Origin: Rhynchopus euleeides
Lineage: Eukaryota; Euglenozoa; Diplonemea; Diplonemida; Diplonemidae
DNA: 64,000 nucleotides
Assembly (NCBI GenBank): GCA_963210315.1
Contig: OY723244.1
Coordinates: 1,240,001 to 1,304,000, forward strand
Direction: 5' to 3'
A program made the position numbers and the translations under genes. The notes beneath the pieces were generated by a model, which saw only the letters and a program-made list of their open reading frames with translations, ran no database searches and was not told the DNA's origin. This document shows, one piece after another, positions 27,159-38,831 of the stretch (position 1 is its first letter; every line of letters starts with the position of its first letter).

Positions 27159-28304
27159 ATGGACGGCCCCACCGTGGATGTGACTGTGCGTCATGCTGAG
27201 ACTGGTGACAGCTGTGTCGTCTGTGTTCCAGAAGAAGGGACCGTGGTCGGGCTGAAGGCGGATGCGCTCAACGAGATGTTCCCGGATTCTATCAACAGCG
27301 CAGACCGTGAGGCTGCCTACGTGGCAGCACACATCGAAGGGTGTGAGGAGGAGCTGGACGACGCACAGCGCGTTGCCGACACGGGTCTGGAGGACGGGGG
27401 TGCTGTCAAGCTCGTCCCACGCTGGCCCAACGTCAAGGCTCCCGCAGTCTACTCATCGACGCGTGGCAACACGGTGTTCCGCATGACACTGTCGAGGTGT
27501 GGGACGCTGTGTGCTGTAGGTTACATCAACGGGCACGTCACTGTGTTTGACACCACCACCGCTAATGTGGTGGTGGACTTAACACACGGCAGCAGACATA
27601 TTTCTTGCACTGCGTTCTCTGTCTGCGGGATGTGGTTGGCGACGTGCTCTGGGGGGACCATCTGCGTGTGGCTGACATCGACCTGGGAGCAGGTCTGCAT
27701 CCTGGACCACACCCGCGACCCCTGTGCAGCGTGGACGCATTGCGGGCGCCTGGTGTCCGGAGACAAGTCAGGCAAAGTGCGTGTGTGGGACTTGAAGGGC
27801 ACACCGAGCCCCACAGTGCTGGAGGGTCACAGCTTTGCTGTTCGTAGCATTGCTGTGTCGGGCACGAGGATCTTCAGCGGGTCAGATGACATGACCATCC
27901 GTGTGTGGGACATCAGCACCCTCACACACACACACACCCTGGATGGCCACACTGGGTATGTCAGCTGCATCGCCCTGACTCAGGACGAGCAGCACCTCGT
28001 GTCGTGCTCTTATGACTCGTCACTCAAGGTGTGGTGCACAACCTCCCTCAGCTGCCTGCGTACTGAGATAACCCACCCCTTTCCTCCCGAACTTGCTGTG
28101 TCACAGCCAGGTGATGTTGTTGCAGTGGCGACTCCCTACAGTGACACCATCGCACTGTACCGCCTGGGCACAGGACAGTATCTGCGGCACGTGGATTCAG
28201 AAGGTGCTCATTGCGTTGCCCTCAGCCCCTGCGGGAGGTGGGTCTTCTCACCAACGAACCACACTTCTGTCTCTGTGGGTGCTGTGTCTTCCGCTTCACC
28301 CTGA
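27159..28304 (+). CDS. Ubl-WD40 propeller protein, copy C10 (intact)
   Basis: 381 residues. The start MDGPTVDVTVRHAET is five residues longer than in other copies because the type-3 leader brings its own ATG. Repeat 2 lacks one residue (CSGGTICVW). Repeat 4 is EGHSFAVRS with GSDDMT, repeat 5 DGHTGYVSC with CSYDSSL, and repeat 6 is unusual (EITHPFPPELAVS). Together with C4 it forms a subgroup isolated from the other copies by the retrotransposon and satellite. Confidence 0.85.
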   Translation: MDGPTVDVTVRHAETGDSCVVCVPEEGTVVGLKADALNEMFPDSINSADREAAYVAAHIEGCEEELDDAQRVADTGLEDGGAVKLVPRWPNVKAPAVYSSTRGNTVFRMTLSRCGTLCAVGYINGHVTVFDTTTANVVVDLTHGSRHISCTAFSVCGMWLATCSGGTICVWLTSTWEQVCILDHTRDPCAAWTHCGRLVSGDKSGKVRVWDLKGTPSPTVLEGHSFAVRSIAVSGTRIFSGSDDMTIRVWDISTLTHTHTLDGHTGYVSCIALTQDEQHLVSCSYDSSLKVWCTTSLSCLRTEITHPFPPELAVSQPGDVVAVATPYSDTIALYRLGTGQYLRHVDSEGAHCVALSPCGRWVFSPTNHTSVSVGAVSSASP

Positions 28305-29117
28305 GTGCAGGAAGGCCCGTATTTTCCTTTGATGGCACACACCGCCTGGGGGTCTGGAGAGAGAGGTCTCCACCACAGCCGCAGGAGACAAGCAAGACAT
28401 GGAGACAAGCGAATCATCAGTGTGGGTCTTTGCGTCTTTGCTCTAAGGTGCCCACAAGTAGGCTGCCGAACAGGATAGGCTGCAGCCTGACACGCGGTGT
28501 GGCACAGAGTAGGCCCCTAGTGTATTCTGTACCCAAACAATGGAAGAACGCCATGACCGTAGAGAAGAGACCTAGCCGCACGCATTTCCCCAATTGTGCA
28601 CTCGTGCTGTTGTTCCGTTCGTATTGCCCCTCGCAGCACATCTCGCAGCACCACCTGGCTTCTGCTCTCAGTTCGGAGGCAGCTGTGCGTTTGCATCTGA
28701 GATGAGAAGAGGGGTTTCCGTTGAACACGACAGTGCTCTATCTGCAGACTGCCCCACACCCCCCTCCCCTCCCCTCCCTCACGAAGCCCCCCCTCCCAAC
28801 CTTGCACAACCCCGTCCATCCCCACCCGTACCATAGTCTTTGCTTGTCATCGCACCCTCCCCAACCACCACCACCACCACCACCACCCCCTCTACAGACA
28901 CGCCACACCACACCAATAGAGACGCTGCGAGGGTGGCTGTCGGGCACCCCCCCTTCCACAAAACCCCGCCCATCCCCCATATCTGCGCCCTTCTCTGTTT
29001 CCCGTATGCTGTAAGCGTGGCCCGCAGTGCTGGGGAGGGAGTGGGTGCGGAGGGCGTGTGGAAAGGGTTTCAGACTGCGCCTCAGCAGGGCCACATCCGC
29101 AGGCATCGGCTGCACCC
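28305..29117 (+). promoter_or_regulatory. Spacer with type-1 leader upstream of the 1662-residue gene
   Basis: GGCAGCTGTGCGTTTGCATCTGAGATG at about 28677-28703 and TATCTGCAGACTGCCCCACACC at about 28739 match the type-1 leader of the propeller genes. A (CCA)n run lies at 28870-28890. A leader copied with the propeller family therefore also stands before an unrelated gene. Confidence 0.45.
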
Positions 29118-30020
29118 ATGAGTGCTCCTTCGGGGGATTCGGCCCACGGGGAAGGGGCACCCGGTGGCAGGCAGGGCGCCGCACGGCGCCCATCCGGTGG
29201 CGGGGGGGGCACCGGATTCCTGTCGCGCCTTAAGCGGTTGGGGAAGTCCCGGGGAGGGGGGGCTGGGCAGCACCAGCCAGAACAGCCGCTCCACGTTGAG
29301 AACGCCGTGGAGGACACTGTAGCTGAGGGGGGCGAAGAGGAGCAGGGGCAGGAGCAGGGGAAGGGGCACGACTTGCCTGAAGGAGGCGACGTCTCCCCCG
29401 AGGATTCCGATGTAGGCATGCCTGCAGCGCCTGCAGATGATGGGGGTGGCGACGAACTTCTCCGAAAAGCGGTGCATCCGGCAGACGCGTCTCCGCCAAC
29501 AAACGCAGAGAGTGGGGGTAATGAAGGAGATCCCGCTGCAGATGATGGGGGTGGCGACGAACTTCTCCGAAAAGCGGTGCATCCGGCAGACGCGTCTCCG
29601 CCAACAAACGCAGAGAGTGGGGGTAATGAAGGCGATCCCGCTGCAGATGATGGGGGTGGCGACGAACTTCTCCGAAGGGCGGTGCATCCGACAGACGCGC
29701 CTCCGCAAACCAACTCAGAGGGTGGGGGTATCGAAGGTGATCCCACTGGCATGCCTGCAGCGCCTGCAGATGACGGCGGCGGCAGCGCTGCTTCCGAGGA
29801 GCACGACGGCAGCGAGGGGGCTGAGGCGGATGTGGGGGAAGGGCTCCTCGAGCAGGGAGGAGGAGGCGTGGACGCCGCAGAAGGGGGTCAGCAGCAGCAG
29901 CAGCATGCGCCCCAGCCGGCGGGGGGGGTCGCAGAAGGGAGGGGAGTTGAGGCTGTCCTGCCGCCCGCCGGGGGTGGTGTTCCGGAGAAGCGGGGGGCCT
30001 TCTCGAAGCTTTTCAAGCGG

Positions 30021-30062
<42 letters not shown>

Positions 30063-33000
30063 CAGCCCCCTCAGGTTGAAGGCCCAGCCGGGGCGAGCGG
30101 CAGCTTCTCTTCGGCGAATGACCCCAACAGCGCCAGCCGGCTCGACGGGTCCTGCAAGTCCCTCGCAACTACCGTGCCCCTGGGGGGCAGCCTCACGCAC
30201 AGCGGTGCGGCTTACAGCCCTGACGAAGGGTCTCAAGTGCCTCAACTGCAGCACCCCGACAGGGCTCCGCAGGGCGTCACATCTCCTGCCCCCGGCAGCG
30301 CCACCGCCGGGGGTGCCTTAGGAGTAGAGGAGGCAGTCGGGGGGCCGGAGGGGGGGGCGGAGCAGCAGCAGGAGCAGCACCAGCAGAGCCGTGCCGCCCC
30401 GCAGGCCTCCCAGCCCAAACCCCACGGGAAGCTGAGGGGCATCTTCAGCAGGTCGAAGTCCCCAGCCACACCGCAGCAGCTGCCCCACGCCGCCCCGCCG
30501 GACGAGGTGAGGCTTGCTACACCCGAGCCTACCCCAAGCCACACCGCCCTCCCACCGCCCTCAGCGGGCAAGGCAGAGGGCGCTGCAGCCCCGCTGAAAC
30601 CTCCGTTGCTCTCGCTTGGTGGAGGGGCTAGGGGGGCTGGCGGAGGCAACCGGAGGCAGCGGCGGTCGGGAGAGGATATAGTCGGGAGGTTTTACTTCGA
30701 ATGCAGTGGAGAGGAGGGTGGTAGGGACGGGGTAGATTCCTCCCCCGATGCGGCAGGGCGGCTGCCTTTTGCGGAGGTTTCGGGCGTTGCGGTGCAGAGC
30801 AGGCCCGGGGCGGGGAGAGGGAAGACGATCGACTTCATCCAGCCCAACGAGGTCATCACCTCCGTCGAGATTGAGGACAGCTGGCTCCGGCTCCAGTCTG
30901 GGGGTTGGGTCCCGATGTACTCCAAAGTTGGGTGCTTCCGCCCGACGGTCCGCCTCCCTGTCCCGGCTGCGGCGACGGGAGGGGGGGACCGTGGCGGTGG
31001 GAGGGGGGGGTCCCCCTCCTCCTCCGCACAGCCGGTGCACAGCTTCGTCACCCCGAAGCTTCTGTCGCAGTGCCGGGACTTCTACTCCTTCTACAGCCCG
31101 GAGAAGCTCGACTCCCTCGAGGCGATTATCGGGAAGCGGCAGCAGTCCTCAGAGTCCCTCTCCCTCATGTGGGGCAACCTCATCCGGAAGTACGGCCCCT
31201 GGCCCCCCCCTGGCTTCCTCGAGCTTCAGTCCGCCCTCCACGCCGCTGCGCCGCACCTCCGCCAGCACGCCCCTGCCCTCCTCAGGGAGGGCCGTGGCTT
31301 GGAAACGCTCCTCAACAGCCCCGGGGTCACCGCTGCAGAATGCGCCAAATGGGGCCTCCCGGAAGAGCTCGCTGACGAAGGCTTCCCCGCCCGCCTCGCT
31401 GCAGCAGCAGCTGCTGCTGCTGCTGCAGGGGGTGGCGGTGGTGGTGGTGCCGGAGGCATCGGCGTTGGCACCCACCCATTGCATTCCACCTTCTCCAGCA
31501 TCTCGACCGCCACCGCGACAACCCCACTCGGATCCACCGTCGGGTCGTGCTCCGTCGGGCTGGATGGCGGCGGGGGTGGTGGGGTAGGTGGTGCAAAACC
31601 CACTACCGGAGGGGACGGCCCCACCCGTTTCTCCGCTCCGGACGCGACGCCGGAGCCCACGCCCCGCTTCACCCAGGGGGACAAGGTGTCCTGCCGGACA
31701 GCCGACGGATGGCTTGCGGGTTGTGAAGTGGAGGCGGTTATGTCACTCCGCCAGGCGGGGTTCCTCTACAGCCTCCGCGTCACCGCAACGGGGCAGGTGT
31801 TCCGCCACATCCACGAAGGCGCGGTCCGGGCTGCGGAGGTGGTGTGGACTCGGTCCGACCAGTCCGCACTGGACTCTCTCAAGGCGAAGAAGAAGGCGAG
31901 CCTCCTCCAGAAATCCGCGCCGCACAACACCACCACCACTTCTTCTCCTCGCCCTCACCCTTTTTCCCCCTCCGCCGATGCTGACGCTGCCGCCCCACCT
32001 CCACCAGAGGAGGGGCCAGGCGTTGCTGTTGCCGACACTGCCGAGGTGACGATCGGCGGCACCCCTCCGCCTCCACCACCCCCCCCTGCTGTAACTGCCT
32101 CCGTGGAGCCAAACCCGGGGTCAGAGAGGGAGCTGGCAGACCGGCAGGCAGACGAGCAGCAGCACCGGGTGACGCGGGATGGTGGAAGGGGTAACAGTGA
32201 GGGGGGTTTTGAATTTACCGAAGAGGATGAGGCACGGCTGGAGGCGCTGCTGTCGCTTCACAGCGCTTTTATAGAGCAGGGTCTGGCGAGCATGCGGGAG
32301 ATGAGCCCGAGGGCCGGGGGTGGGGGCGGAGGTGGGGCATCGGCGGCCGCCCCGCCACCCGGCGCCGTCCGGCGGAAATTTCTCGACAAACAGAGGGCGA
32401 AGCTGAGCAAGACGCGGGAGAAGATCTCCAAGAGGTTTTCCAGTGGGGATGCTGGCGGGCATCACCACCACCCCCACCCCGAGGATGGCCAGCACAGCCA
32501 GAGCGAGCTTTGGGTCTGCCCCAGGCCTGGCAACCTCCTGAAGGATTCTGCGGGCCGCGCCGCGCAGCCTCTCTTCTTCGGAGGTGCCGAGTGGCGGTGG
32601 CTCGTGCATGAGGAGCTTGTCCTGCCTCTGGGGGTCGCGGAGGGGGGCCTGCAGGGTGGTGGCGGCGCGGCCCACCTCCCGTCCTCCCCAGCACACCCGC
32701 TCGACGCCCCGCTGCTCGTCGCGGCGCGCGCGGAGCACCGGCGGAGGCGGGGGAATCTGCGGCGGGGCGGGGCGGCGGCGGCGGAGGGCGGGTGCCCTGC
32801 CCCCTTCCCCGGGGGCACCGGATCCCTCAGCTCCGATGGGTACAGCTCGGATGACTGCAGCACCGTTTCTATATCCTCCGCTCACACGGCACACACCGCG
32901 GCGGCGGCGGAGGGGAGGGAATGGGCGGCGGCTTCAGAAAGCACCTCTCCCGGTGGTGCCGGTGATCGCGCCGGCGATCCCACCTCCGCGCAACCGCCAC

Positions 33001-34106
33001 CGCCGCGCCCCGCTGGGGGGGTGGAGCCTTGCGGTTCTGCTGCGCTGTGGGATACTGTGGATGCGGCAATTCTGCACAGCATGCATGGCGCCGGCATGGG
33101 GGGGAACCCCAAGCCCGGGGGGAGTGGTGGCGGGCAGGGGGTGGCGGCGAGCCACCCGTATCTCTCGATGCTGTACCTCGCGTGCCAGCACCGCATCATC
33201 CATACGGAGCTGCGTGGCGCCGGGGAGTCGTGCCCCAGGGGGGATCTGACGTTTGCCCACTTTTTCCCGAAAACGCGTGCGATGCTCCGTGCGGTGGAGG
33301 GGGGTGGGGTGGTGGGGGCGCCCACCGAGGCGTGTGGCGGCGGCAGCAGCAGCAGCATCAGCGGCAGCCCCGAAAGGGCACAGCGGCAGCACCGCTGCCA
33401 GGCACCTCCGTGCCCGCCAACCGAGCTGCACGATTTTGCCGGCACCGCGTTGGTGAAACGCCCCTGCACAGAGGGTGTGCGCGTCACATCCGGGGGCAGC
33501 AGCCTTGGCGCCTCTGCTGCCGCCCTGACTGTCACGCTGGAAGCGATGCGCAACAGCGCAGCGTCGGCAGCACCGGTGGGCAGCGCAGCACCGCCTTCCC
33601 CCATGATCCACGCCGCGGTGTTGGTGCGGTGTGCGGAGGGTGGTAGTGGCGTCGCAGCGCCGTATGTGCGTCTCCTCGGGAAGTGCCTGCCGCCCCCGTC
33701 GCTGGAGGCGGTGCTGGGGGTCTACGGGGTGCGGCATGTGACGTGCAGGTCGTCCGGGCGGCCCCTGAGCCAGTCCAGCTCTTCACTCAGCAAGCTCTCG
33801 CAGCTCGGCGGGGCTGTGGGGGGCGTGTCGACGCGGCAAGTTGGCGGGGGTGTGCTCCAGAGGGTGGCGTCGGGTGCGGGTCAGGACGGCGGCAGCGACT
33901 GTGGGAGCGGTGTTGCGTCGCCGTGCGCAGCAAACAGCCCGTCGTTTGCGAGCAGCAGGGGGAAGCTGGTATGCCCGCAAAACAGTGGAGAAATTGCGGC
34001 GAGCGCAGGGGAGGGGGTGGGGAGAGGGGTGGGATCTGTTCAGCGCGTGTGGTGCCAAAGTTGTTCTTGTGCGGGTATCCTATGCCGGCCTCACAAATCT
34101 GAATAA
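29118..34106 (+). CDS. Large low-complexity protein with repeats, polyQ and two small folded regions
   Basis: 1662 residues from the ATG giving MSAPSGDSAH; the frame extends 20 codons farther to a GTG. Near the N-terminus a 35-residue unit (starting ADDGGGDELLRKAVHPADAS) is repeated three times. A run of about 12 Gln follows KRK near residue 305. Two conserved-looking regions stand out: ITSVEIEDSWLRL..GGWVPMYSK near residue 590 (SH3-like by eye), followed by a CRDFYSFYSPEKLDSLEAII..LIRKYGPWP helical module of the kind seen in many protist proteins; and DKVSCRTADGWLAGCEVEAV (tudor/SH3-like) near residue 870. The rest is rich in Gly, Ala, Pro, Ser and His. I do not recognise the protein. The last 30 residues look unstructured, so a terminal intron is possible. 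Confidence 0.65.
29433..29747 (+). repeat. 105-bp in-frame tandem repeat, three units
   Basis: Units start at 29433, 29538 and 29643. Each codes 35 residues; the third has more substitutions. The length is a multiple of three, so unit gain or loss keeps the frame of the large gene. Confidence 0.9.
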
Positions 34107-35428
34107 TATCTGTTCTGTGGGGGGGGATGCTGACCACCACCCTGCCCCCTCCTGTGAGGTTGTGCTGGCACATTGCACACCACACATCACACATCATCCG
34201 CCACCACCGCCGTGCAGGAACATTCAGGGTCTCTGTCAGACTGCCTGTCGTCGCCTGTTATGCGCCAGCCGTCAAACCCGCGTTCGGTATGCTTTTATCT
34301 ACCAGTGCACACAGCACACAGCACACACTGACTTACGAGCCGTGACGAGCTTTTCCACCACACCACACAACACAACTGCAGGTTGTGCAGCTTATGAAGA
34401 CAAATAAGCCGAAGCCGCGCGTTCAGAAGTGACCCCGTGGCGTCTCGAACCCCCGCAATCACTTAGGGGATTTCGGGTTTCTCAAAACGCCCCCCCGAGG
34501 GCCCCCCTCTGCTGTGTGAACAACGGCGGAACGAGAATGCACCCCCACCACGGCTGTTGTGTCGTAACCACACCCAAGCCCCCTCCCCCGCTGTAGACAG
34601 GGCCCGTCACTGCGTGCCTGTCCCGTGCACGTCTCGTGTCAATAGATGGTGCTCTGGGGAGCTGTGGGTGCAGTGCCAGGGCGCTTCTTTGAGGCACGTC
34701 GTCAACAAACTGAACACACGAGCTTCTGTCGGCACAGCAGATTTGCGACAACTGCGATGCACACCAGCAATAGATCTCGGCCACCACATGCAGTCAGAGC
34801 TAAGGGGCGGAGGGGGTTGGTGGTGGGTGGTGGTCGATTCTGTACCTTACCCTTCTGTATGTCAATCACAGCCTCATTGCAGGTGCTTCCCATGCTAGCC
34901 TCTCCAGCGATTCGCTTCCCTTCTGTCTCTGTGTACGCTGGGTATTCCGTTTCGCCCTGAGTACAGTGGTTCCAAACCCTGTTCCCTGACCTGTGTGGTT
35001 CCCTTCGGTTTGCATCACAGCACCCTTTTGGCACCGTGTTGATTTCTAGCCTCGCATGACAGGAACACGACCCCTTGTTTGGAGGCAAGCTGTGTGCGGT
35101 TGCATGTGAGATGAGAAGAAACCGCACAAGGAGCGACGGCAGTGCTCTCTCTGCAGACTGCCCCACACCCCCTCCCCTCCCCCCCCTCACGAAGCCCCAT
35201 CCTCTGGCATCCCCACCACGACACACCCCTCCTCCCCAACCACCCCACACCACGCATGCTGGGTCCACTACATGCAGAAGGCCTCTGCCGAAAGATGTCC
35301 AAAACACAGGCCACAGCAGGTGGGATGCCTGTTTGAGACACACTGTCTTGGTCCCCCAACCCCACCGTCGCACACTGCACACACCGCCACACTCCCCAGG
35401 TAAGCACTGAACGGAAACTTTCGACAAG
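34107..35428. other. Spacer before C11 with a tail relic of a propeller gene and a type-1 leader
   Basis: About 34915-34962 (ends SVYAGYSVSP, stop) is a relic of the last codons of a family copy, followed by the usual 3' flank. The type-1 leader runs from about 35085 to 35410. It ends CACACTCCCCAGGTAAGC, where other copies have GTGAGC, so the GTRAGC donor-like string is kept despite a substitution. Confidence 0.5.
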
Positions 35429-36565
35429 ATGGATGTGACTGTTCGTCATGCTGAGACCGGGGACCGCTGTGTTGTCGGTGTTCCGGAAGGCGGGACCGTG
35501 GTCGGGCTGAAGGCGGATGCGCTCAACGAGATGTTCCCGGGTTCTATCAACAACGCAGCCCGTGAGGCTGAGAACGTGGCAGCACACATCGAAGGGTGTG
35601 AGGAGGAGCTGGACGACGCACAGCGCGTTGCCGACACGGGTCTGGAGGACGGGGGTGCTGTCAAGCTCGTCCCACGCTGGCCTACAGTCAAGGCTCCCGC
35701 AGCCTACAACACTGAGCATGGGGAGTGCACACAGTGTATCACACTGTCGAAGTGTGGGACGCTGTGTGCTGTGGGTTGCTCCAACGGACATGTCACTGTG
35801 TTTGACACCATCACCGCTGATGTGGTGGCGGAATTCACACACGGCGACAGGGTCATATCTTGCACACCCTTCTCAGTCTGTGGGACGTGGTTGGCGACGG
35901 GCTCTTGCGACGGGACCATCTGCGTGTGGCTGACATCGACCTGGGAGCAGGTGTGCATCCTTCACGACGACGACTGCAGCTACGGCGAGGAGGTGTGGAC
36001 TGCGGCGTGGACACACTGCGGGCGCCTGGTGTCCGGAGACGCATCATGCAAAGTGCGTGTGTGGGACTTGAAGGGCACACCGAGCCCCACAGTGCTGGAG
36101 GGTCACAGTGAGGCTGTTGTCAGCATTGCTGTGTCGGGCACGAGGATCTTCAGCGGGTCAGATGACAACAGCATCCGTGTGTGGGACATCAGCACCCTCA
36201 CACACACACACACCCTGGATGACCACTCTGATGACGTGCCTGGCCTGGCCCTGACTCAGGACGAGCAGCACCTGCTGTCGTGCTCTTATGACCTGTCATT
36301 CAAGGTGTGGTGCACAACCTCCCTCAGCTGCCTGCGTACTGTGGGGGATCTCGACAGGTTTCCTTTCTCGCTTGCTGTGTCACAGACAGGTGATGTTGTT
36401 GCCGTAGGTTTATTCATCTCCACCAGGCTGTACCGCCTCAGCACAGGTGAGTGTCTGGGAGAGGTGGACTCAGAGGGTGAGGGGACTGCCCTCAGCCCCT
36501 GCGGGAGGTGGGTCTTCACGCCAGCAAACAAAACTTCTGTCACTGTGTGTGCTGTGTCTTCCTGA
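35429..36565 (+). CDS. Ubl-WD40 propeller protein, copy C11 (intact, short tail)
   Basis: 378 residues. Ubiquitin-like start MDVTVRHAETGDRCVV. Repeat 3 carries HDDDCSYGEEV; repeat 4 is EGHSEAVVS with GSDDNS; repeat 5 is DDHSDDVPG with CSYDLSF. The family tail SASL is missing because CGCTTCACT is deleted just before the stop. It is the first gene of a block (C11, C12, 199-residue gene, C13) repeated downstream as C14, C15, second 199-residue gene, C16. Confidence 0.85.
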   Translation: MDVTVRHAETGDRCVVGVPEGGTVVGLKADALNEMFPGSINNAAREAENVAAHIEGCEEELDDAQRVADTGLEDGGAVKLVPRWPTVKAPAAYNTEHGECTQCITLSKCGTLCAVGCSNGHVTVFDTITADVVAEFTHGDRVISCTPFSVCGTWLATGSCDGTICVWLTSTWEQVCILHDDDCSYGEEVWTAAWTHCGRLVSGDASCKVRVWDLKGTPSPTVLEGHSEAVVSIAVSGTRIFSGSDDNSIRVWDISTLTHTHTLDDHSDDVPGLALTQDEQHLLSCSYDLSFKVWCTTSLSCLRTVGDLDRFPFSLAVSQTGDVVAVGLFISTRLYRLSTGECLGEVDSEGEGTALSPCGRWVFTPANKTSVTVCAVSS

Positions 36566-37050
36566 TTGCAGTGTCTTCTAACCCTGTTCCCTGCCTTGCG
36601 TGTTTGCGGCATTTTGACCCGGGTTTGCTGTTCTTGCCAGTCCTGTTCTGCAAACGACCTTCGCACGGAAAGTGTTGTTCAGGTCAGCCTTCATCCCCCA
36701 TGTGGATTTGTCTGTGTGTGTGGCATCATCAACGCAGCTGGAGGCAGCTGTGTGTTTGGATCTGAGATGACAAGGGTGTGGGGGGCACTGCGTCAATCCC
36801 TTCCGACGGCATGCACACCCCTCTCCCCTGCAGGAGGCCCCCCTCTGCCGCAGACACACCACAGTGCTGCCGTGCACACCACACTCTGCGACAGGAGTGC
36901 AGTGCTGTTGTGTGTGCCACTTCGAGACATGCCGCCTTTGATCACATCCCCACCGTCACACTGCCTACCATCACACACACCGCCATGCCCTCCAGGAAGG
37001 CTTTGCAGGTTGTTCCTTTGCAAGTCGAAAGGGGACACGGAGCCAAACAC
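36566..37050 (+). promoter_or_regulatory. Type-2 leader upstream of C12
   Basis: Near identical to 43425-43908. CTCTCCCCTGCAG lies at about 36822-36834 and CCCTCCAG at about 36987-36994. Ends CAAACACATGG. Confidence 0.45.
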
Positions 37051-38181
37051 ATGGATGTGACTGTGCGTCATGCAGGGACCAGTGACGGCTGTGTCGTCTG
37101 TGTTCCGGAAGGCGGGACCGTGGTCGGGCTGAAGGCGGATGCGCTCAACGAGATGTTCCCGGGTTCTATCAACAACGCATCCCGTGAGGCTGCATGCGTG
37201 GCAGCACACATCGAAGGGTGTGAGGAGGAGCTGGACGACGCACAGCGCGTTGCCGACACGGGTCTGGAGGACGGGGGTGCTGTCAAGCTCGTCCCACGCT
37301 GGCCCAACGTCAAGGCTCCCGCAGTCTACACCACCCAGCATGGGGAGTGCATCATGTGCATCACACTGTCGAGGTGTGGGACGCTGTGTGCTGTGGGTTG
37401 CTCCAACGGACATGTCACTGTGTTTGACACCATCACCGCTGATGTGGTGGCGGACTTAGCACACGGCGACATGAACATATCTTGCACACCCTTCTCAGCC
37501 TGTGGGACGTGGTTGGCGACGTGCTCTTGCGACAGGACCATCTGCGTGTGGCTGACATCGACCTGGGAGCAGGTCTGCAGCCTTCACCACGACAGGCAAC
37601 CTGTGTTCAGTGCAGCGTGGACACACTGCGGGCGCCTGGTGTCCGGAGACTCATCAGGCAAAGTGCGTGTGTGGGACTTGAAGGGCACACCGAGCGCCAC
37701 AGTGCTGGAGGGTCACAGCAAGGCTGTTCGTCGCATTGCTGTGTCGGGCACGAAGGTCTTCAGCGGGTCAGATGACAAGAGCATCCGTGTGTGGGACATC
37801 AGCACCCTCACACACACACACACCCTGGATGGCCACTCTGATGACGTGCCTGGCCTGGCCCTGACTGAGGACGAGCAGCACCTGGTGTCGTGCTCCGATG
37901 ACCACTCTCTCAAGGTGTGGTGCACAACCTCCCTCAGCTGCCTGCGTACTGTGGATCTCGACAGGTATCCTTTCTCGCTTGCTGTGTCACAGACAGGTGA
38001 TGTTGTTGCGGTAGATTTATTTACCGCCACCATGCTGTACCGCCTCAGCACAGGTGAGTGTCTGGGAGAGGTGGACTCAGAGGGTTATGGTGTTGCCCTC
38101 AGCCCCTGCGGGAGGTGGGTCTTCACACCAGCAAACAACACTTCTGTCACTGTGAGTGCTGTGTCTTCCGCTTCACTCTGA
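37051..38181 (+). CDS. Ubl-WD40 propeller protein, copy C12 (intact)
   Basis: 376 residues from the ATG in ACACATGG. Ubiquitin-like domain has ASREAACVAAH. Repeat 2 CSCDRTI; repeat 3 loop HHDRQPVFS; repeat 4 EGHSKAVRR with GSDDKS; repeat 5 DGHSDDVPG with CSDDHSL. C15 is its duplicate and shares most of these loop residues. Confidence 0.85.
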   Translation: MDVTVRHAGTSDGCVVCVPEGGTVVGLKADALNEMFPGSINNASREAACVAAHIEGCEEELDDAQRVADTGLEDGGAVKLVPRWPNVKAPAVYTTQHGECIMCITLSRCGTLCAVGCSNGHVTVFDTITADVVADLAHGDMNISCTPFSACGTWLATCSCDRTICVWLTSTWEQVCSLHHDRQPVFSAAWTHCGRLVSGDSSGKVRVWDLKGTPSATVLEGHSKAVRRIAVSGTKVFSGSDDKSIRVWDISTLTHTHTLDGHSDDVPGLALTEDEQHLVSCSDDHSLKVWCTTSLSCLRTVDLDRYPFSLAVSQTGDVVAVDLFTATMLYRLSTGECLGEVDSEGYGVALSPCGRWVFTPANNTSVTVSAVSSASL

Positions 38182-38831
38182 TTGCACTGTCTTCTAAGCC
38201 TGTTCCCTGCCTTGCGTGGTTGCGGCATTTTGACCCGGGTTTGCTTTGTTTGACACTCATGGATAGCGTCAACCCAGCGTAACCTGGTTGACCCTTGGTC
38301 GACGCTTGTTCAAGGCTTGGTTAGCGTCGACCCAGCGTGCTGTGGCTTCACCCGGGAGAACTACGCTTGCCGTTCTCCAACTGGCTGTGAGGGGCATCCA
38401 GCCTCTGTGTGAGACTCTTCTTCGGCTTCCCAACAATTGAAGCGTGTCGTGGTATCTCTGCAGACTGCTCCGTGTCTATTGCACCGTTTTGCTTTCTTGC
38501 CTTGCAATACAATACACTCTCTGACCCGAGCACTGTTTGGAGGCAGCTGTGTGCGGTTGCACGTGAGATCAGAAGATGGCAGAAGGATTGCCGCAGTGCT
38601 CTCTCTGCAGACTGCCCCACACCCCCTCCCCTCCCCCCCCTCACGAAGCCCCATCCTCTGGCATCCCCACCACGACACACCCCTCCTCCCCAACCACCCC
38701 ACACCACGCATGCTGGGTCCACTACATGCAGAAGGCCACCCCCTCACACAGGGGTTCTGTGCGACGGGCAGTCTCCACTACATTCCGGCCACAACAGGTC
38801 TTGCATTTCCTTTTAGAAACTCCCCGACACG
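38182..38831 (+). promoter_or_regulatory. Spacer with GCGTCAACCC element and type-1 leader upstream of the 199-residue gene
   Basis: 38260-38400 holds an element with repeated GCGTCAACCCAGCG / GCGTCGACCCAGCG words and GGTCGACGC; it recurs at 47420-47540 and, shortened, at about 60355-60440. A type-1 leader follows (38540-38740), ending CTTTTAGAAACTCCCCGACACG before the ATG. Confidence 0.45.

Noticed and set aside
28865-28895. CCA/CA-rich run before the large gene as a coding repeat
   Set aside because: It lies in the leader upstream of the ATG and has no conserved frame.
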